Source of the DNA: Patescibacteria group bacterium
Lineage (GTDB): Bacteria > Patescibacteriota > Microgenomatia > UBA8517
Length of the DNA stretch: 22,785 nt
Direction of reading: 5' to 3'
Assembly: GCA_018826545.1 (NCBI GenBank)
Contig: JAHKAL010000078.1
Span: forward strand, 1 to 22,785
The translations under genes were made by a program, and so were the position numbers. Below the pieces are notes generated by a model. It worked only from the letters and a program-made list of their open reading frames with translations, was not told the DNA's origin and did no database searches. Numbering within the stretch: the stretch's first letter is position 1; the number at the start of each line of letters is the position of its first letter. Shown in pieces: positions 6,926-14,291 of this stretch.

Positions 6926-6934
6926 AATTGATAG

Positions 6935-7759
6935 ATGAAAAAATATTTGTATATTTTAATATTTGTTGTTTCTCTCTTTACAGGTTTTGCTCTTAAACCA
7001 ACAAACATTTACGCCGATAAAAATTCTTGTACTGCACACGGTGGGTTTTGTAATGGTATAGCTTGTATTGGCGAGAATGAATATGTTTATGATGAAAATG
7101 CAATACCAATTGTCTGTGGATACCAACAAGTTTGTTGTAAAACAAAAAGTCAGTTTCTGAGTGAATGCGAAGAAGCTGGAGGTAAATGTTTTAGTTCTAC
7201 ACCCAACCCATCAATTTATGAACCATTAAGCAAATCTTGCGATTCTGGGTATAGTTGTTATAAGTTAATTGGAGTTCTGCAGAAATGTAAACTGCCTGGT
7301 GTTTGTACTTTTTCTCCTGCAGGAAGTTGTCCAGCTGGTAAAAAAATATATTCTGGATTATGTGATGGATATAAAGAATTATGCTGTGAGTATCAAGCTC
7401 CACCAGAAATAGGAAATGATGTAATAAAAGATGAAGTTTTCTGTGATCCAGTAGGAAGTCCAACAACTGATGTTACTGGGGAAATATATACAGCAATCGG
7501 TTGTATTCCAGTTTCATCTACACCAGAATTTATTGCTTGGATACTTCGTTGGGCAATAGGTATTGGTGGAGGAATTGCTTTAATGCTTATTATTGTTGCA
7601 TCTTTCCAAATTATGACTTCTTCTGGAAATCCTGAAAAGGTTCAGGCTGGAAAAGAACTATTAACTTCTGCAATTGCTGGACTTATTATGCTTATCTTTG
7701 CTGTATTTATACTTAAAGTTATTGGAGTTGATATACTTAAATTACCAGGACTTAAATGA
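6935..7759 (+). CDS. Cysteine-rich extracellular domain fused to a T4SS pilin-like module
   Basis: This 274-residue protein has an N-terminal signal segment (about 4-20, with a possible cut near IYA-D at 27). It then has 16 cysteines between residues 32 and 151, and two more at 170 and 190. The cysteines fall into three units: C32-C39-C44-C61-CC67/68; C78-C85-C102-C108; C118-C124-C132-C143-CC150/151. Residues about 198-274 are the two-helix pilin module of the following genes: helix (about 199-224), loop MTSSGNPEKVQAGKELLTSAIAGL, helix (about 248-264), ending IGVDIL. The protein heads the operon and overlaps the next gene by 4 bp (ATGA). It may be a minor pilin or tip adhesin with a disulfide-stabilised head; that is inference. 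The fold of the head is unrecognised. Confidence 0.8.
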   Translation: MKKYLYILIFVVSLFTGFALKPTNIYADKNSCTAHGGFCNGIACIGENEYVYDENAIPIVCGYQQVCCKTKSQFLSECEEAGGKCFSSTPNPSIYEPLSKSCDSGYSCYKLIGVLQKCKLPGVCTFSPAGSCPAGKKIYSGLCDGYKELCCEYQAPPEIGNDVIKDEVFCDPVGSPTTDVTGEIYTAIGCIPVSSTPEFIAWILRWAIGIGGGIALMLIIVASFQIMTSSGNPEKVQAGKELLTSAIAGLIMLIFAVFILKVIGVDILKLPGLK

Positions 7760-8097
7760 CAATAGACCCATCACCATTCGATTTAACTGATTTAAACAGA
7801 CAATTTCCCTTGAAAGATTCAATTACTAACAGGGACATAACTAATTTGGGGGATTTAATTAGTGTATTAATTCCTTACATATTTGGAATCACTGGATTTA
7901 TTCTTCTTTTAATGATTGTGTTTTCTGGATTTCAAATATTAACTTCAGCTGGTAATCCTAAAGCAATGGAAGCTGGCCAAAAAAGATTAGTTAATGCAAT
8001 TATTGGATTTGTAATAATTTTCTTATCTTACTGGATTGTTAAACTTGTAGGACAAATGTTAGGAATTGAATCTATAACAAACATTTTTGGAAATTAA
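7756..8097 (+). CDS. T4SS pilin-like protein (array member 2)
   Basis: This 113-residue protein has a polar N-terminus of about 35 residues, helix 1 (about 38-60, IPYIFGITGFILLLMIVFSG), the turn TSAGNPKAMEAGQKRLVNAI, and helix 2 (IIGFVIIFLSYWIVKLVGQ) ending MLGIESI. There is no classical signal peptide. Its ATG overlaps the previous stop codon (ATGA), so translation is coupled. Two-helix VirB2/TrbC-like pilins sit in the inner membrane before being pulled into a filament. It is close to array member 3 in the tail (YWIV motif). Confidence 0.8.
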   Translation: MTIDPSPFDLTDLNRQFPLKDSITNRDITNLGDLISVLIPYIFGITGFILLLMIVFSGFQILTSAGNPKAMEAGQKRLVNAIIGFVIIFLSYWIVKLVGQMLGIESITNIFGN

Positions 8098-8124
8098 TAA
8101 ATAATTTTGTTAAACTTTTAAAAA

Positions 8125-8454
8125 ATGAATAAACTGGCAGAAATAAATATCGGTGAGAAGTTTTTAGGAAAGGATCATTTTCTTGTTAAGAGTGGAGATT
8201 TAAAAGGTGTTGGAACACTCACTTCAATCATTATTTCAAACACTTTAGTAATTGCAGGAATAATTGTCCTATTCTTTTTTATTGCAGGTGGAATTGGAAT
8301 GATTTCTGGTGCAGGCAAAGATAATCCAGAAAAGGCTGAAAAATCAAAAAAAACTATTACTTCAGCTGTTATTGGATTTGTTGTTATTTTTGCCGCTTAC
8401 TGGATTGTACAAATTATTGGTAAAATAACAGGAATTAACCTATTAGGTTTTTAA
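8125..8454 (+). CDS. T4SS pilin-like protein (array member 3)
   Basis: This 109-residue protein has a polar N-terminus, then helix 1 (SIIISNTLVIAGIIVLFFFI). The turn ISGAGKDNPEKAEKSKKTIT is one of the longest and most basic of the array, and helix 2 (AVIGFVVIFAAYWIVQIIGK) ends ITGINLLGF. A 27-bp gap precedes it, and no Shine-Dalgarno is visible before its ATG. One base separates its stop from the next ATG. Same role as the neighbouring pilins is inferred. Confidence 0.8.
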   Translation: MNKLAEINIGEKFLGKDHFLVKSGDLKGVGTLTSIIISNTLVIAGIIVLFFFIAGGIGMISGAGKDNPEKAEKSKKTITSAVIGFVVIFAAYWIVQIIGKITGINLLGF

Positions 8455-8455
8455 A

Positions 8456-8809
8456 ATGAAATACTTATCAGAAGCAGCAAATATTTTTGGCAAAGTCAGT
8501 CCTCCTCCAGGAGTTGCAGAATACCAGAGTGGAGATCTTTCTGGATTACCTTCTTTTGTAAATAATATTTTAAAGCTTTTGATTATTGGTGCAGGAATAT
8601 ATTCTGTATTTAATTTAGTTTTAGCAGGTTATGATTTCCTGTCTGCTGGAGATGATCCTAAAAAAGTAACTGCAGCTTGGTCTAAAATATGGCAAACCCT
8701 TTTGGGACTTGCCGTAGCAGCTGGATCTTTTGTTCTTGCTGCACTTTTCGGTAAAATTATATTTAACGATCCAGAAGCCCTTTTGAAAATAAAAATATTT
8801 ACACCATAA
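8456..8809 (+). CDS. T4SS pilin-like protein, divergent (array member 4)
   Basis: This 117-residue protein begins MKYLSEAANIFGKV, nearly the same start as array member 6 (MKYLSLAQ). Helix 1 is about 40-62 (LLIIGAGIYSVFNLVLAGYD) and the turn is LSAGDDPKKVTAAWSKIWQT. Helix 2 is LLGLAVAAGSFVLAALFGK, less hydrophobic and richer in alanine than the others. It lacks the G-I ending, finishing with a charged tail (LLKIKIFTP). It is the most divergent member and may be a specialised or minor subunit. Confidence 0.75.
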   Translation: MKYLSEAANIFGKVSPPPGVAEYQSGDLSGLPSFVNNILKLLIIGAGIYSVFNLVLAGYDFLSAGDDPKKVTAAWSKIWQTLLGLAVAAGSFVLAALFGKIIFNDPEALLKIKIFTP

Positions 8810-8811
8810 CC

Positions 8812-9189
8812 ATGAAAAAATTATTAACACAAAAGGCCACAACTTTGGGCGAACCTCTAAAAGGTATAGGAAAATTAGGTCTCGAAGGAGAAGATGCTGC
8901 AAATGCCCCAATCCTTTTTAATAACATCATTTCAATGGCAATAGGAATTATAACCATAGTTGCTTTCATCTGGTTTTTATTTAAATTAATTACAGGTGCT
9001 ATAGCAATCATGTCTGCAGGATCTGATAAACAAGCCTTAGAAAATGCAAAAAGCAGTATAACAATGGGAATAATTGGACTTATTATTACTGTTTCTGCAA
9101 TCTTTTTAGCAGATTTAATTGGAAATATATTGGGAATTGAAAATTTGTTAAATCCAGCTTCCCTACTTGATACTGTTTTGAAATTTTAA
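8812..9189 (+). CDS. T4SS pilin-like protein (array member 5)
   Basis: This 125-residue protein has the longest N-terminal region among the short members (about 42 residues, including GEPLKGIGKLGLEGEDA). Helix 1 is IISMAIGIITIVAFIWFLFK, the turn is MSAGSDKQALENAKSSITMG, and helix 2 is IIGLIITVSAIFLADLIGN, ending ILGIENLL. It starts 2 bp after the previous gene, and its TAA shares a base with the next ATG (TAATG). No Shine-Dalgarno is visible; re-initiation from the upstream stop is likely. Confidence 0.8.
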   Translation: MKKLLTQKATTLGEPLKGIGKLGLEGEDAANAPILFNNIISMAIGIITIVAFIWFLFKLITGAIAIMSAGSDKQALENAKSSITMGIIGLIITVSAIFLADLIGNILGIENLLNPASLLDTVLKF

Positions 9190-9530
9190 TGAAATACTTA
9201 TCTCTAGCACAACCAATTGAAAATCCTGCTTTACCACAAATTAAAAACAAAACGGGAATTGTTTTTTTTCAAGATTTAATTCCAGCACTTGTTACTCTGG
9301 GCTTTGTAATTGGTTCTTTAGTTTTTTTCTTCTTTTTAATTACTGGCGCAATTACCTGGATAGTCTCAGGTGGAGATAAAACAAAATTAGAAAGTGCAAG
9401 AACTAGAATAACCAACGCCATAGTTGGTTTTGTAATATTACTTTTGGCTTTTGCCTTAGTCCAGCTTATCGAAAACTTCTTTAAAATTAGAATAACACTA
9501 CTTGACATAGGAGCAATTAAGATAAGATAA
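9189..9530 (+). CDS. T4SS pilin-like protein (array member 6)
   Basis: This 113-residue protein starts MKYLSLAQPIENPALPQ, has helix 1 at about 30-55 (TLGFVIGSLVFFFFLITGAI), then TWIVSGGDKTKLESARTRIT, then helix 2 (IVGFVILLLAFALVQLIENF). The tail is FKIRITLLDIGAIKIR. The turn and second helix are closest to array member 7 (shared SGGDKT, IxxAxVG, VQLIxxFF), pointing to a later duplication. It overlaps the previous gene by 1 bp. Confidence 0.8.
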   Translation: MKYLSLAQPIENPALPQIKNKTGIVFFQDLIPALVTLGFVIGSLVFFFFLITGAITWIVSGGDKTKLESARTRITNAIVGFVILLLAFALVQLIENFFKIRITLLDIGAIKIR

Positions 9531-9541
9531 TACAAATAATA

Positions 9542-9892
9542 ATGTTAAATTTACTTAGTTTGGCATCAGTTTACGCAGCAGACAATAAAATAAATTTAAA
9601 ACCAGGTGGTGATTGGGTTGGAATAGAGAATCTAACAATCGGCAACATCGTTGCAGGTGGAATTAGATTAATTTTAGTAATTGCTGCCTTAGTTTTCTTC
9701 TTTATTTTAGTTATCGGAGGAATCAGATGGATTGCTTCAGGTGGAGATAAAACACAAACAGAAAATGCAAGAAATCAAATAACTTCAGCTTTAGTAGGAC
9801 TTGTTATTGTCTTTGCTGCTTGGGCAATAGTTCAATTAATTAACACATTCTTCGGAATTAATATATTCGAACTTTCGATTCCTTCTGCTTAA
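9542..9892 (+). CDS. T4SS pilin-like protein (array member 7)
   Basis: This 116-residue protein has a short hydrophobic start with a possible cleavage motif (MLNLLSLASVYAAD). A polar stretch NLKPGGDW follows, then helix 1 (IRLILVIAALVFFFILVIGG), then IRWIASGGDKTQTENARNQIT, then helix 2 (ALVGLVIVFAAWAIVQLINT), ending FFGINIFEL. It is the nearest paralogue of array member 6. An 11-bp gap lies before it and 51 bp after it. Confidence 0.8.
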   Translation: MLNLLSLASVYAADNKINLKPGGDWVGIENLTIGNIVAGGIRLILVIAALVFFFILVIGGIRWIASGGDKTQTENARNQITSALVGLVIVFAAWAIVQLINTFFGINIFELSIPSA

Positions 9893-9902
9893 ATAAATAT
9901 AC

Positions 9903-9931
9903 TTGCTCTCTACTTTTTCTTAGATTAAACT
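9903..9931 (+). promoter_or_regulatory. Possible internal promoter before the last pilin gene
   Basis: TTGCTC (9903-9908) and TAAACT (9926-9931) are 17 bp apart in the longest gap (51 bp) of the pilin run. The -10 ends 12 nt before the ATG at 9944. The match is modest, so this is tentative. It would let the last pilin, the lysozyme-like protein and the VirB6-like protein be expressed apart from the earlier pilins. Confidence 0.3.
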
Positions 9932-9943
9932 TAAGGCGTTCTT

Positions 9944-10306
9944 ATGATTAATTTATTTGCTGGTTTAATCGCTCAAACAAGACCTTTGGATCCTTTAAAA
10001 GGTGAAGTTGGTATTGATGAATTTGAGGGTGTACCAACAATAAAAGGATTTGAAGCCATATTTGAAAACGTAATTTCTGTTGTTTTAAGTTTGGGAGCAT
10101 TCGCTCTTTTTATTATGCTCGTATCCGGTGGAATGAGATTCCTAACAGCAGGAGATGATCCAAAAGCTGCAGAGGGAGCTAAAAAGACAATAACTACTGC
10201 AATTGGGGGAATAGTACTTCTTGTTTTATCTTATCTTATCCTAGTATTTATTAAACAGTTTACTGGAATGGATGTAACTAGTTTCAAAGTTTTTTCTACT
10301 CAATAA
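9944..10306 (+). CDS. T4SS pilin-like protein (array member 8)
   Basis: This 120-residue protein has a short hydrophobic N-terminus (MINLFAGLIAQ), a polar stretch, helix 1 (AIFENVISVVLSLGAFALFI), the turn FLTAGDDPKAAEGAKKTITT, and helix 2 (AIGGIVLLVLSYLILVFIKQ), ending FTGMDV. An in-frame stop at 9932-9934 fixes this ATG as the start. It lies 15 bp before the 793-residue protein gene. As the member with its own possible promoter and the most regular sequence, it could be the major pilin; that is a guess from layout. Confidence 0.8.
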   Translation: MINLFAGLIAQTRPLDPLKGEVGIDEFEGVPTIKGFEAIFENVISVVLSLGAFALFIMLVSGGMRFLTAGDDPKAAEGAKKTITTAIGGIVLLVLSYLILVFIKQFTGMDVTSFKVFSTQ

Positions 10307-10321
10307 TAAACCAAAATAAGA

Positions 10322-12703
10322 ATGTACCTGCCTACTACAAAAGGGAAATTAATATTTAAAAGGTATATAAAAATCTCTATTCCACTGTTTATCTTTTTTC
10401 TTTCCTTTCTTTTTTTAATTTTTTCCTCAAACTTTACAAAAAGTACTTTAGGAAAAGAACCTGAAAAACCAAAAGAGGATTATCACAGTTTTAGACCTAA
10501 CCCAAAAGATCCTGCATACGATGAACTTGAAGATTTATCTCTTCTTTGTGGAAACGACATAATAATCAACAAAAAGATTGAAGTGGGACCAGGAGAAGGA
10601 AGTTGCTCACAAAATGGAGATATTCTTACTTGTTCTTATAAATTTAGAGATAACGTCAGCGTTGCAGTTGATACAGCTCAATCCAGACTTCCGATAATGG
10701 GAAATACCCAACTTGTATATAATAAAGATAATAAAGTAGGACTCTCAAATAGTGAAGAACTTGATGATACTGAAAAAGTAAATAATTTAGTAAGTTGGTA
10801 TTTAAATGGTGCAGTAAATTATGCAGAAAATCCACATCCTATTTCAAATTTAGGATCTTTGGTCAATGAATGGTGGACAGGCTATTATGCCAACGTCATT
10901 AATTTCTCGGGCCCCTTAAGAAAACTCCTACCGCAAGATGTTCAATACCAAAATAAAATTGAACAAATTGAAAATGCAACTGGATCCAATAAAGGAACAG
11001 AACTTGAAAGGAATGATCAAATAGTTGGATGCACATTTGGAATAGATACTCCAATAATGCTTTTACAAGATGTAATAAATGTTCTTTTGAAAATAATGGG
11101 AATTGACGCAATAGATCTCCCGGGGGCAAGAATTCTAAATTTTATTGGACCTTGTCATATAGGAATAAAAATAAGTATTTTTGATATTATAGAAATAGAC
11201 TTAGACGATTTTAAAAAGGAATATAAACTATCTGATTTTCAAGGACATCTTCCTCCACTTATTGAGCAATATAACGATCCAAGTAATCCAAAAGCTTGGT
11301 GGGTAGCTTACGAAAAATGGAGAGGAAAATCCTGTATCGTAATCCCTGGCTGGAAATTTATCCCAGATTTTCTTAAAAATCAAGGAATTTGTTTTGAAAA
11401 CCCATTAAAACCAAACGCTTATGCTGATCTTTTTATGAATATTCCAATGTCTTCAACCGAAGATAGGGTTGGAAAGTTAACAATAAATGAACCCGTTCCA
11501 AGTAGTTCTGACGGTGTTAAAGTCGAAGTTTCAGAATTTGAACTTAAACAACCTGCAATACTTTATTTCCCTCATATGCAGGAGTCATTAGGATTAGCTG
11601 AAGAATTACAAACTACATTTAAACCACAAGAAGGGACAGATGATAATCTTGGATATACCAAACCAGTTGATATAAGCGAAAATTGCCAAATTTTACAAGT
11701 TAGAACAAATGAAGAACCTGATGATTTTCTCTGGGGAGAGGAGGCTTTAGCAAAATTTAAATATAAAGCAGAATTTGAATGTACTTTTCAGAAAAAAAGT
11801 GAAATAGTTTGTTCAGGATCTAATTGTCATACAGTTGAAAAATATATTCCTGCAAAATGCGAAAAAAATATTTCTTTTAATTCAAAAATAGATACTTATA
11901 CCCCCCTCGCAGATGAAGTCTGGTCAAGACTTGTTGCAGGTAACTCTGCTATTGCAAGAAGAATGTTTCCCAAAACAGGCACAGATGTGTTTGGCTCATT
12001 TATTGATATGCCAACAGTAACAACGGCACAATATAAAGTTCAAACTGGGAATGTAAGTGTCGAACCTGCAACAACAGAGATATATTTTCCACACATAGGA
12101 GGAGTTTCTGAATATTTCTTAAAAGGAATTCAAACCTTATTAAGACCAAAAGGCTATGGAGAAAATATAACATTTTCTGAAGCTGGATCATCAAATGGAG
12201 ATGGTTCCATAAATTGTAACCAAAACATATCAGATATCGCAGTTCCAGGACTAAATAAAGCTGAAGGGAAAAGGGTTTCAGATATTTGGTATGGACCTGG
12301 TGTTGGAAAAGCTTATTTCGAAGAATGTAATAACGATGTAATTCAAAGAGCAAATAGTAAAGGAGTAAATCCAATATTTACACTGGCCATCTGGATCCAC
12401 GAATCAGGAGCAAGTAATTATGAAGCAACAACTCCTGTTGAGGATTTTGGAATTCATGGAAGTTCATCTGCTCCACCAAATAATTTTTCAGCTCAACTGG
12501 ATGTATTTTTAAATCTACCGGACTCCTATTCTTCTAAATGTGGCAAGAAAAGTTTAGAGACATTTATTTCAATGTTTTGGTTTGGACACTGTGCACCTCA
12601 GAACGATTATGAAAAAGATGAATTATATCGATATATTGATGAACTTAACTTTATTTATTCAGTAATAGCACCAGGTGTAACTCTACCTAACTATCCAAAA
12701 TAA
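10322..12703 (+). CDS. Membrane-anchored extracellular protein with C-terminal lysozyme-like module
   Basis: This 793-residue protein has an N-terminal anchor or signal helix (about 15-38, ISIPLFIFFLSFLFLIF). A large outside region with about 15 cysteines follows, in which I recognise no domain (residues 40-660). The last 120 residues resemble the lysozyme superfamily: ISDIWYGPGVGKAYFEECN, SKGVNPIFTLAIWIHESGA (680-698) with His693-Glu694, then EDFGIHG (707-713), as in lytic transglycosylases and glucosaminidases where the Glu before SG/GN is the catalytic acid. It would serve as the VirB1-like wall-opening subunit, here tethered instead of free. It follows the last pilin by 15 bp and precedes the VirB6-like gene by 21 bp. 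Confidence 0.7.
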   Translation: MYLPTTKGKLIFKRYIKISIPLFIFFLSFLFLIFSSNFTKSTLGKEPEKPKEDYHSFRPNPKDPAYDELEDLSLLCGNDIIINKKIEVGPGEGSCSQNGDILTCSYKFRDNVSVAVDTAQSRLPIMGNTQLVYNKDNKVGLSNSEELDDTEKVNNLVSWYLNGAVNYAENPHPISNLGSLVNEWWTGYYANVINFSGPLRKLLPQDVQYQNKIEQIENATGSNKGTELERNDQIVGCTFGIDTPIMLLQDVINVLLKIMGIDAIDLPGARILNFIGPCHIGIKISIFDIIEIDLDDFKKEYKLSDFQGHLPPLIEQYNDPSNPKAWWVAYEKWRGKSCIVIPGWKFIPDFLKNQGICFENPLKPNAYADLFMNIPMSSTEDRVGKLTINEPVPSSSDGVKVEVSEFELKQPAILYFPHMQESLGLAEELQTTFKPQEGTDDNLGYTKPVDISENCQILQVRTNEEPDDFLWGEEALAKFKYKAEFECTFQKKSEIVCSGSNCHTVEKYIPAKCEKNISFNSKIDTYTPLADEVWSRLVAGNSAIARRMFPKTGTDVFGSFIDMPTVTTAQYKVQTGNVSVEPATTEIYFPHIGGVSEYFLKGIQTLLRPKGYGENITFSEAGSSNGDGSINCNQNISDIAVPGLNKAEGKRVSDIWYGPGVGKAYFEECNNDVIQRANSKGVNPIFTLAIWIHESGASNYEATTPVEDFGIHGSSSAPPNNFSAQLDVFLNLPDSYSSKCGKKSLETFISMFWFGHCAPQNDYEKDELYRYIDELNFIYSVIAPGVTLPNYPK

Positions 12704-12724
12704 TGGTAATCTAATAATTGATAA

Positions 12725-14275
12725 ATGAAAGATTTATTTAATAAATTTAAAAAAATAATACTGGTATTTTTAGCTATATTAATGCTTTCTTTGTCTTTAG
12801 CACCAAGTGCAAAAGCTGCTGTTACTACTTCTTGGTACAACCAATCCTTTAATGACTGGTTTTTAAAAGTTTATTCAGGTAATGATTCAGAAATATTTGG
12901 AGAACGCTATACCGCTGCTCAAGTCCAATGGATCTTTTATTCATTGACTTCACAGGCTATTGGAATTTTGGTTGGTAATAATATGGATGCAGCTGTATGT
13001 GTACTTGGCCCCAATGTTGAAAGCTGTAAGGATTCAGTCCTAAATGGATTACGAAACTTATTTACCTATGAAGGAAGTGATGGTTCTATTCTTGCTTCTA
13101 TTGCAACTAATCCAGTTTCTGGAATTGGATATATAAAAAATGTAACAAATAAATTTAGGTTAGTACCTGTAGCAAAAGCCCAGGAAGGTTTTGGTTTTAA
13201 GGCCGCAAACCCAATATTGAAGGTTTGGAAAGTTTCAAGAGATATAACTTACAGTTTACTTGTTATTGTCATAGTTGTTTTTGCCTTTATGATTATGTTC
13301 AGAGTAAAAATAAATCCCCAAACTGTTATCACTGTCCAATCAGCTCTTCCTAAAATAGTAATGGCCATGGTATTAATAACCTTTTCTTATGCTATAGCAG
13401 GATTAATCATTGATTTCATGTATGTATTTATTGGACTTATTGCTGCGATAATTGTCCAAAGTGGTTTATCAAACCTCAAATTTGGAGAATTACTTGCTGC
13501 TTTTTTGAATAGAAACTTATTTACAATATATTTAGGATACTGGGAAGGTTTCTTAATTACTGCATTATCTACTATTTTATCACCAAATTTTCTATTAGGT
13601 TTTTTTTCTGTTATTTTTGCACTAATACTTATAATAATATTATTCATTCAATCATTCAAAGGAATTTTTGCACTTCTTAAAAATTATGCAATGCTGCTTA
13701 TTGCAATCATGACTGGACCTTTTGAAATACTTTTTGGTACATTAAATTCTTCAGGAGGATTTGGAAGCTGGTTAATGAAAATTCTCTCTTACACTATTGT
13801 CTATCCTTTAATCACAATCATTGTATTTATGGCACATTTTTTTCTTGCAGCAGCCATGCCAGATTGGGCTGTTAGTGGAGATTGGGCAGAAAGTCTCGCT
13901 TATAACCCTGCTGTTGACTTAATTGGAGATACAACCTGGAGTATACCTTTTAGCGCTTTCGAAATGGGTGGAATGAAAATAGTTTGGATGGCAGTAAGTT
14001 ATATGTTAATTATTATGATTCCTAAGGTATTTGATATAATAAAGAGCTTTATGGAAAGAAAACCGTTTGATTATGGAACTGCAATAGGACAATCCTTTGG
14101 TCCTGTAAAAACTGGAGTTACAGGAATTGGCGCTTCCGTGGAGGCATCAGGAAACTTACCTGATTGGATGGCTAATAGATTTAAAGGTAAGGTTAGAAAC
14201 CTATGGGATAAGATAGGTAAAGATACAAGAAGATCTATAGGATCTACCCTCAAAAACATGTTTGGAAGAAATTAA
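12725..14275 (+). CDS. Polytopic T4SS membrane protein (VirB6/TrbL-like)
   Basis: This 516-residue protein has a signal peptide (basic start, hydrophobic core about 10-26, cut near SAKA-A at 28-32). An outside N-terminal region of about 130 residues contains YTAAQVQWIFYSLTSQAIG. From about 160 there is a run of membrane helices: SLLVIVIVVFAFMIMF; a pair at about 198-240 around MAMVLITFSYAIAGLIIDFM; FLLGFFSVIFALILIIILF; a pair at about 315-370; and IVWMAVSYMLIIMIPKVF at about 418-436. A basic glycine-containing cytoplasmic tail (440-516) ends MFGRN. VirB6/TrbL proteins form the inner-membrane channel platform of T4SS. The call rests on topology and position more than on motifs. Convergent with the next gene across 16 bp. 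Confidence 0.65.
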   Translation: MKDLFNKFKKIILVFLAILMLSLSLAPSAKAAVTTSWYNQSFNDWFLKVYSGNDSEIFGERYTAAQVQWIFYSLTSQAIGILVGNNMDAAVCVLGPNVESCKDSVLNGLRNLFTYEGSDGSILASIATNPVSGIGYIKNVTNKFRLVPVAKAQEGFGFKAANPILKVWKVSRDITYSLLVIVIVVFAFMIMFRVKINPQTVITVQSALPKIVMAMVLITFSYAIAGLIIDFMYVFIGLIAAIIVQSGLSNLKFGELLAAFLNRNLFTIYLGYWEGFLITALSTILSPNFLLGFFSVIFALILIIILFIQSFKGIFALLKNYAMLLIAIMTGPFEILFGTLNSSGGFGSWLMKILSYTIVYPLITIIVFMAHFFLAAAMPDWAVSGDWAESLAYNPAVDLIGDTTWSIPFSAFEMGGMKIVWMAVSYMLIIMIPKVFDIIKSFMERKPFDYGTAIGQSFGPVKTGVTGIGASVEASGNLPDWMANRFKGKVRNLWDKIGKDTRRSIGSTLKNMFGRN

Positions 14276-14291
14276 AAAACAAATAAAAAAT

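Larger units (their letters stand above)
7526..10306 (+). repeat. Tandem array of eight diverged T4SS pilin-like modules
   Basis: Eight consecutive modules (one as the tail of the cysteine-rich protein, then seven short genes) share one plan. A hydrophobic helix is followed by a turn such as SAGNP, SGGDK or TAGDDP, a basic amphipathic stretch, then I-x-x-A-x-x-G leading into a second hydrophobic helix. Most end in a G-I-[DEN]-like motif. This is the pattern of the T4SS_pilin/VirB2-like family. The modules are alike in protein but strongly diverged in DNA, so the array is old or diversified. Confidence 0.85.

Noticed and set aside
7526..10306. Pilin array as a DNA-level repeat or phase-variation cassette with a site-specific recombinase
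   Set aside because: The copies are too diverged in DNA, no inverted repeats were seen at their borders, and no recombinase gene is in the window.
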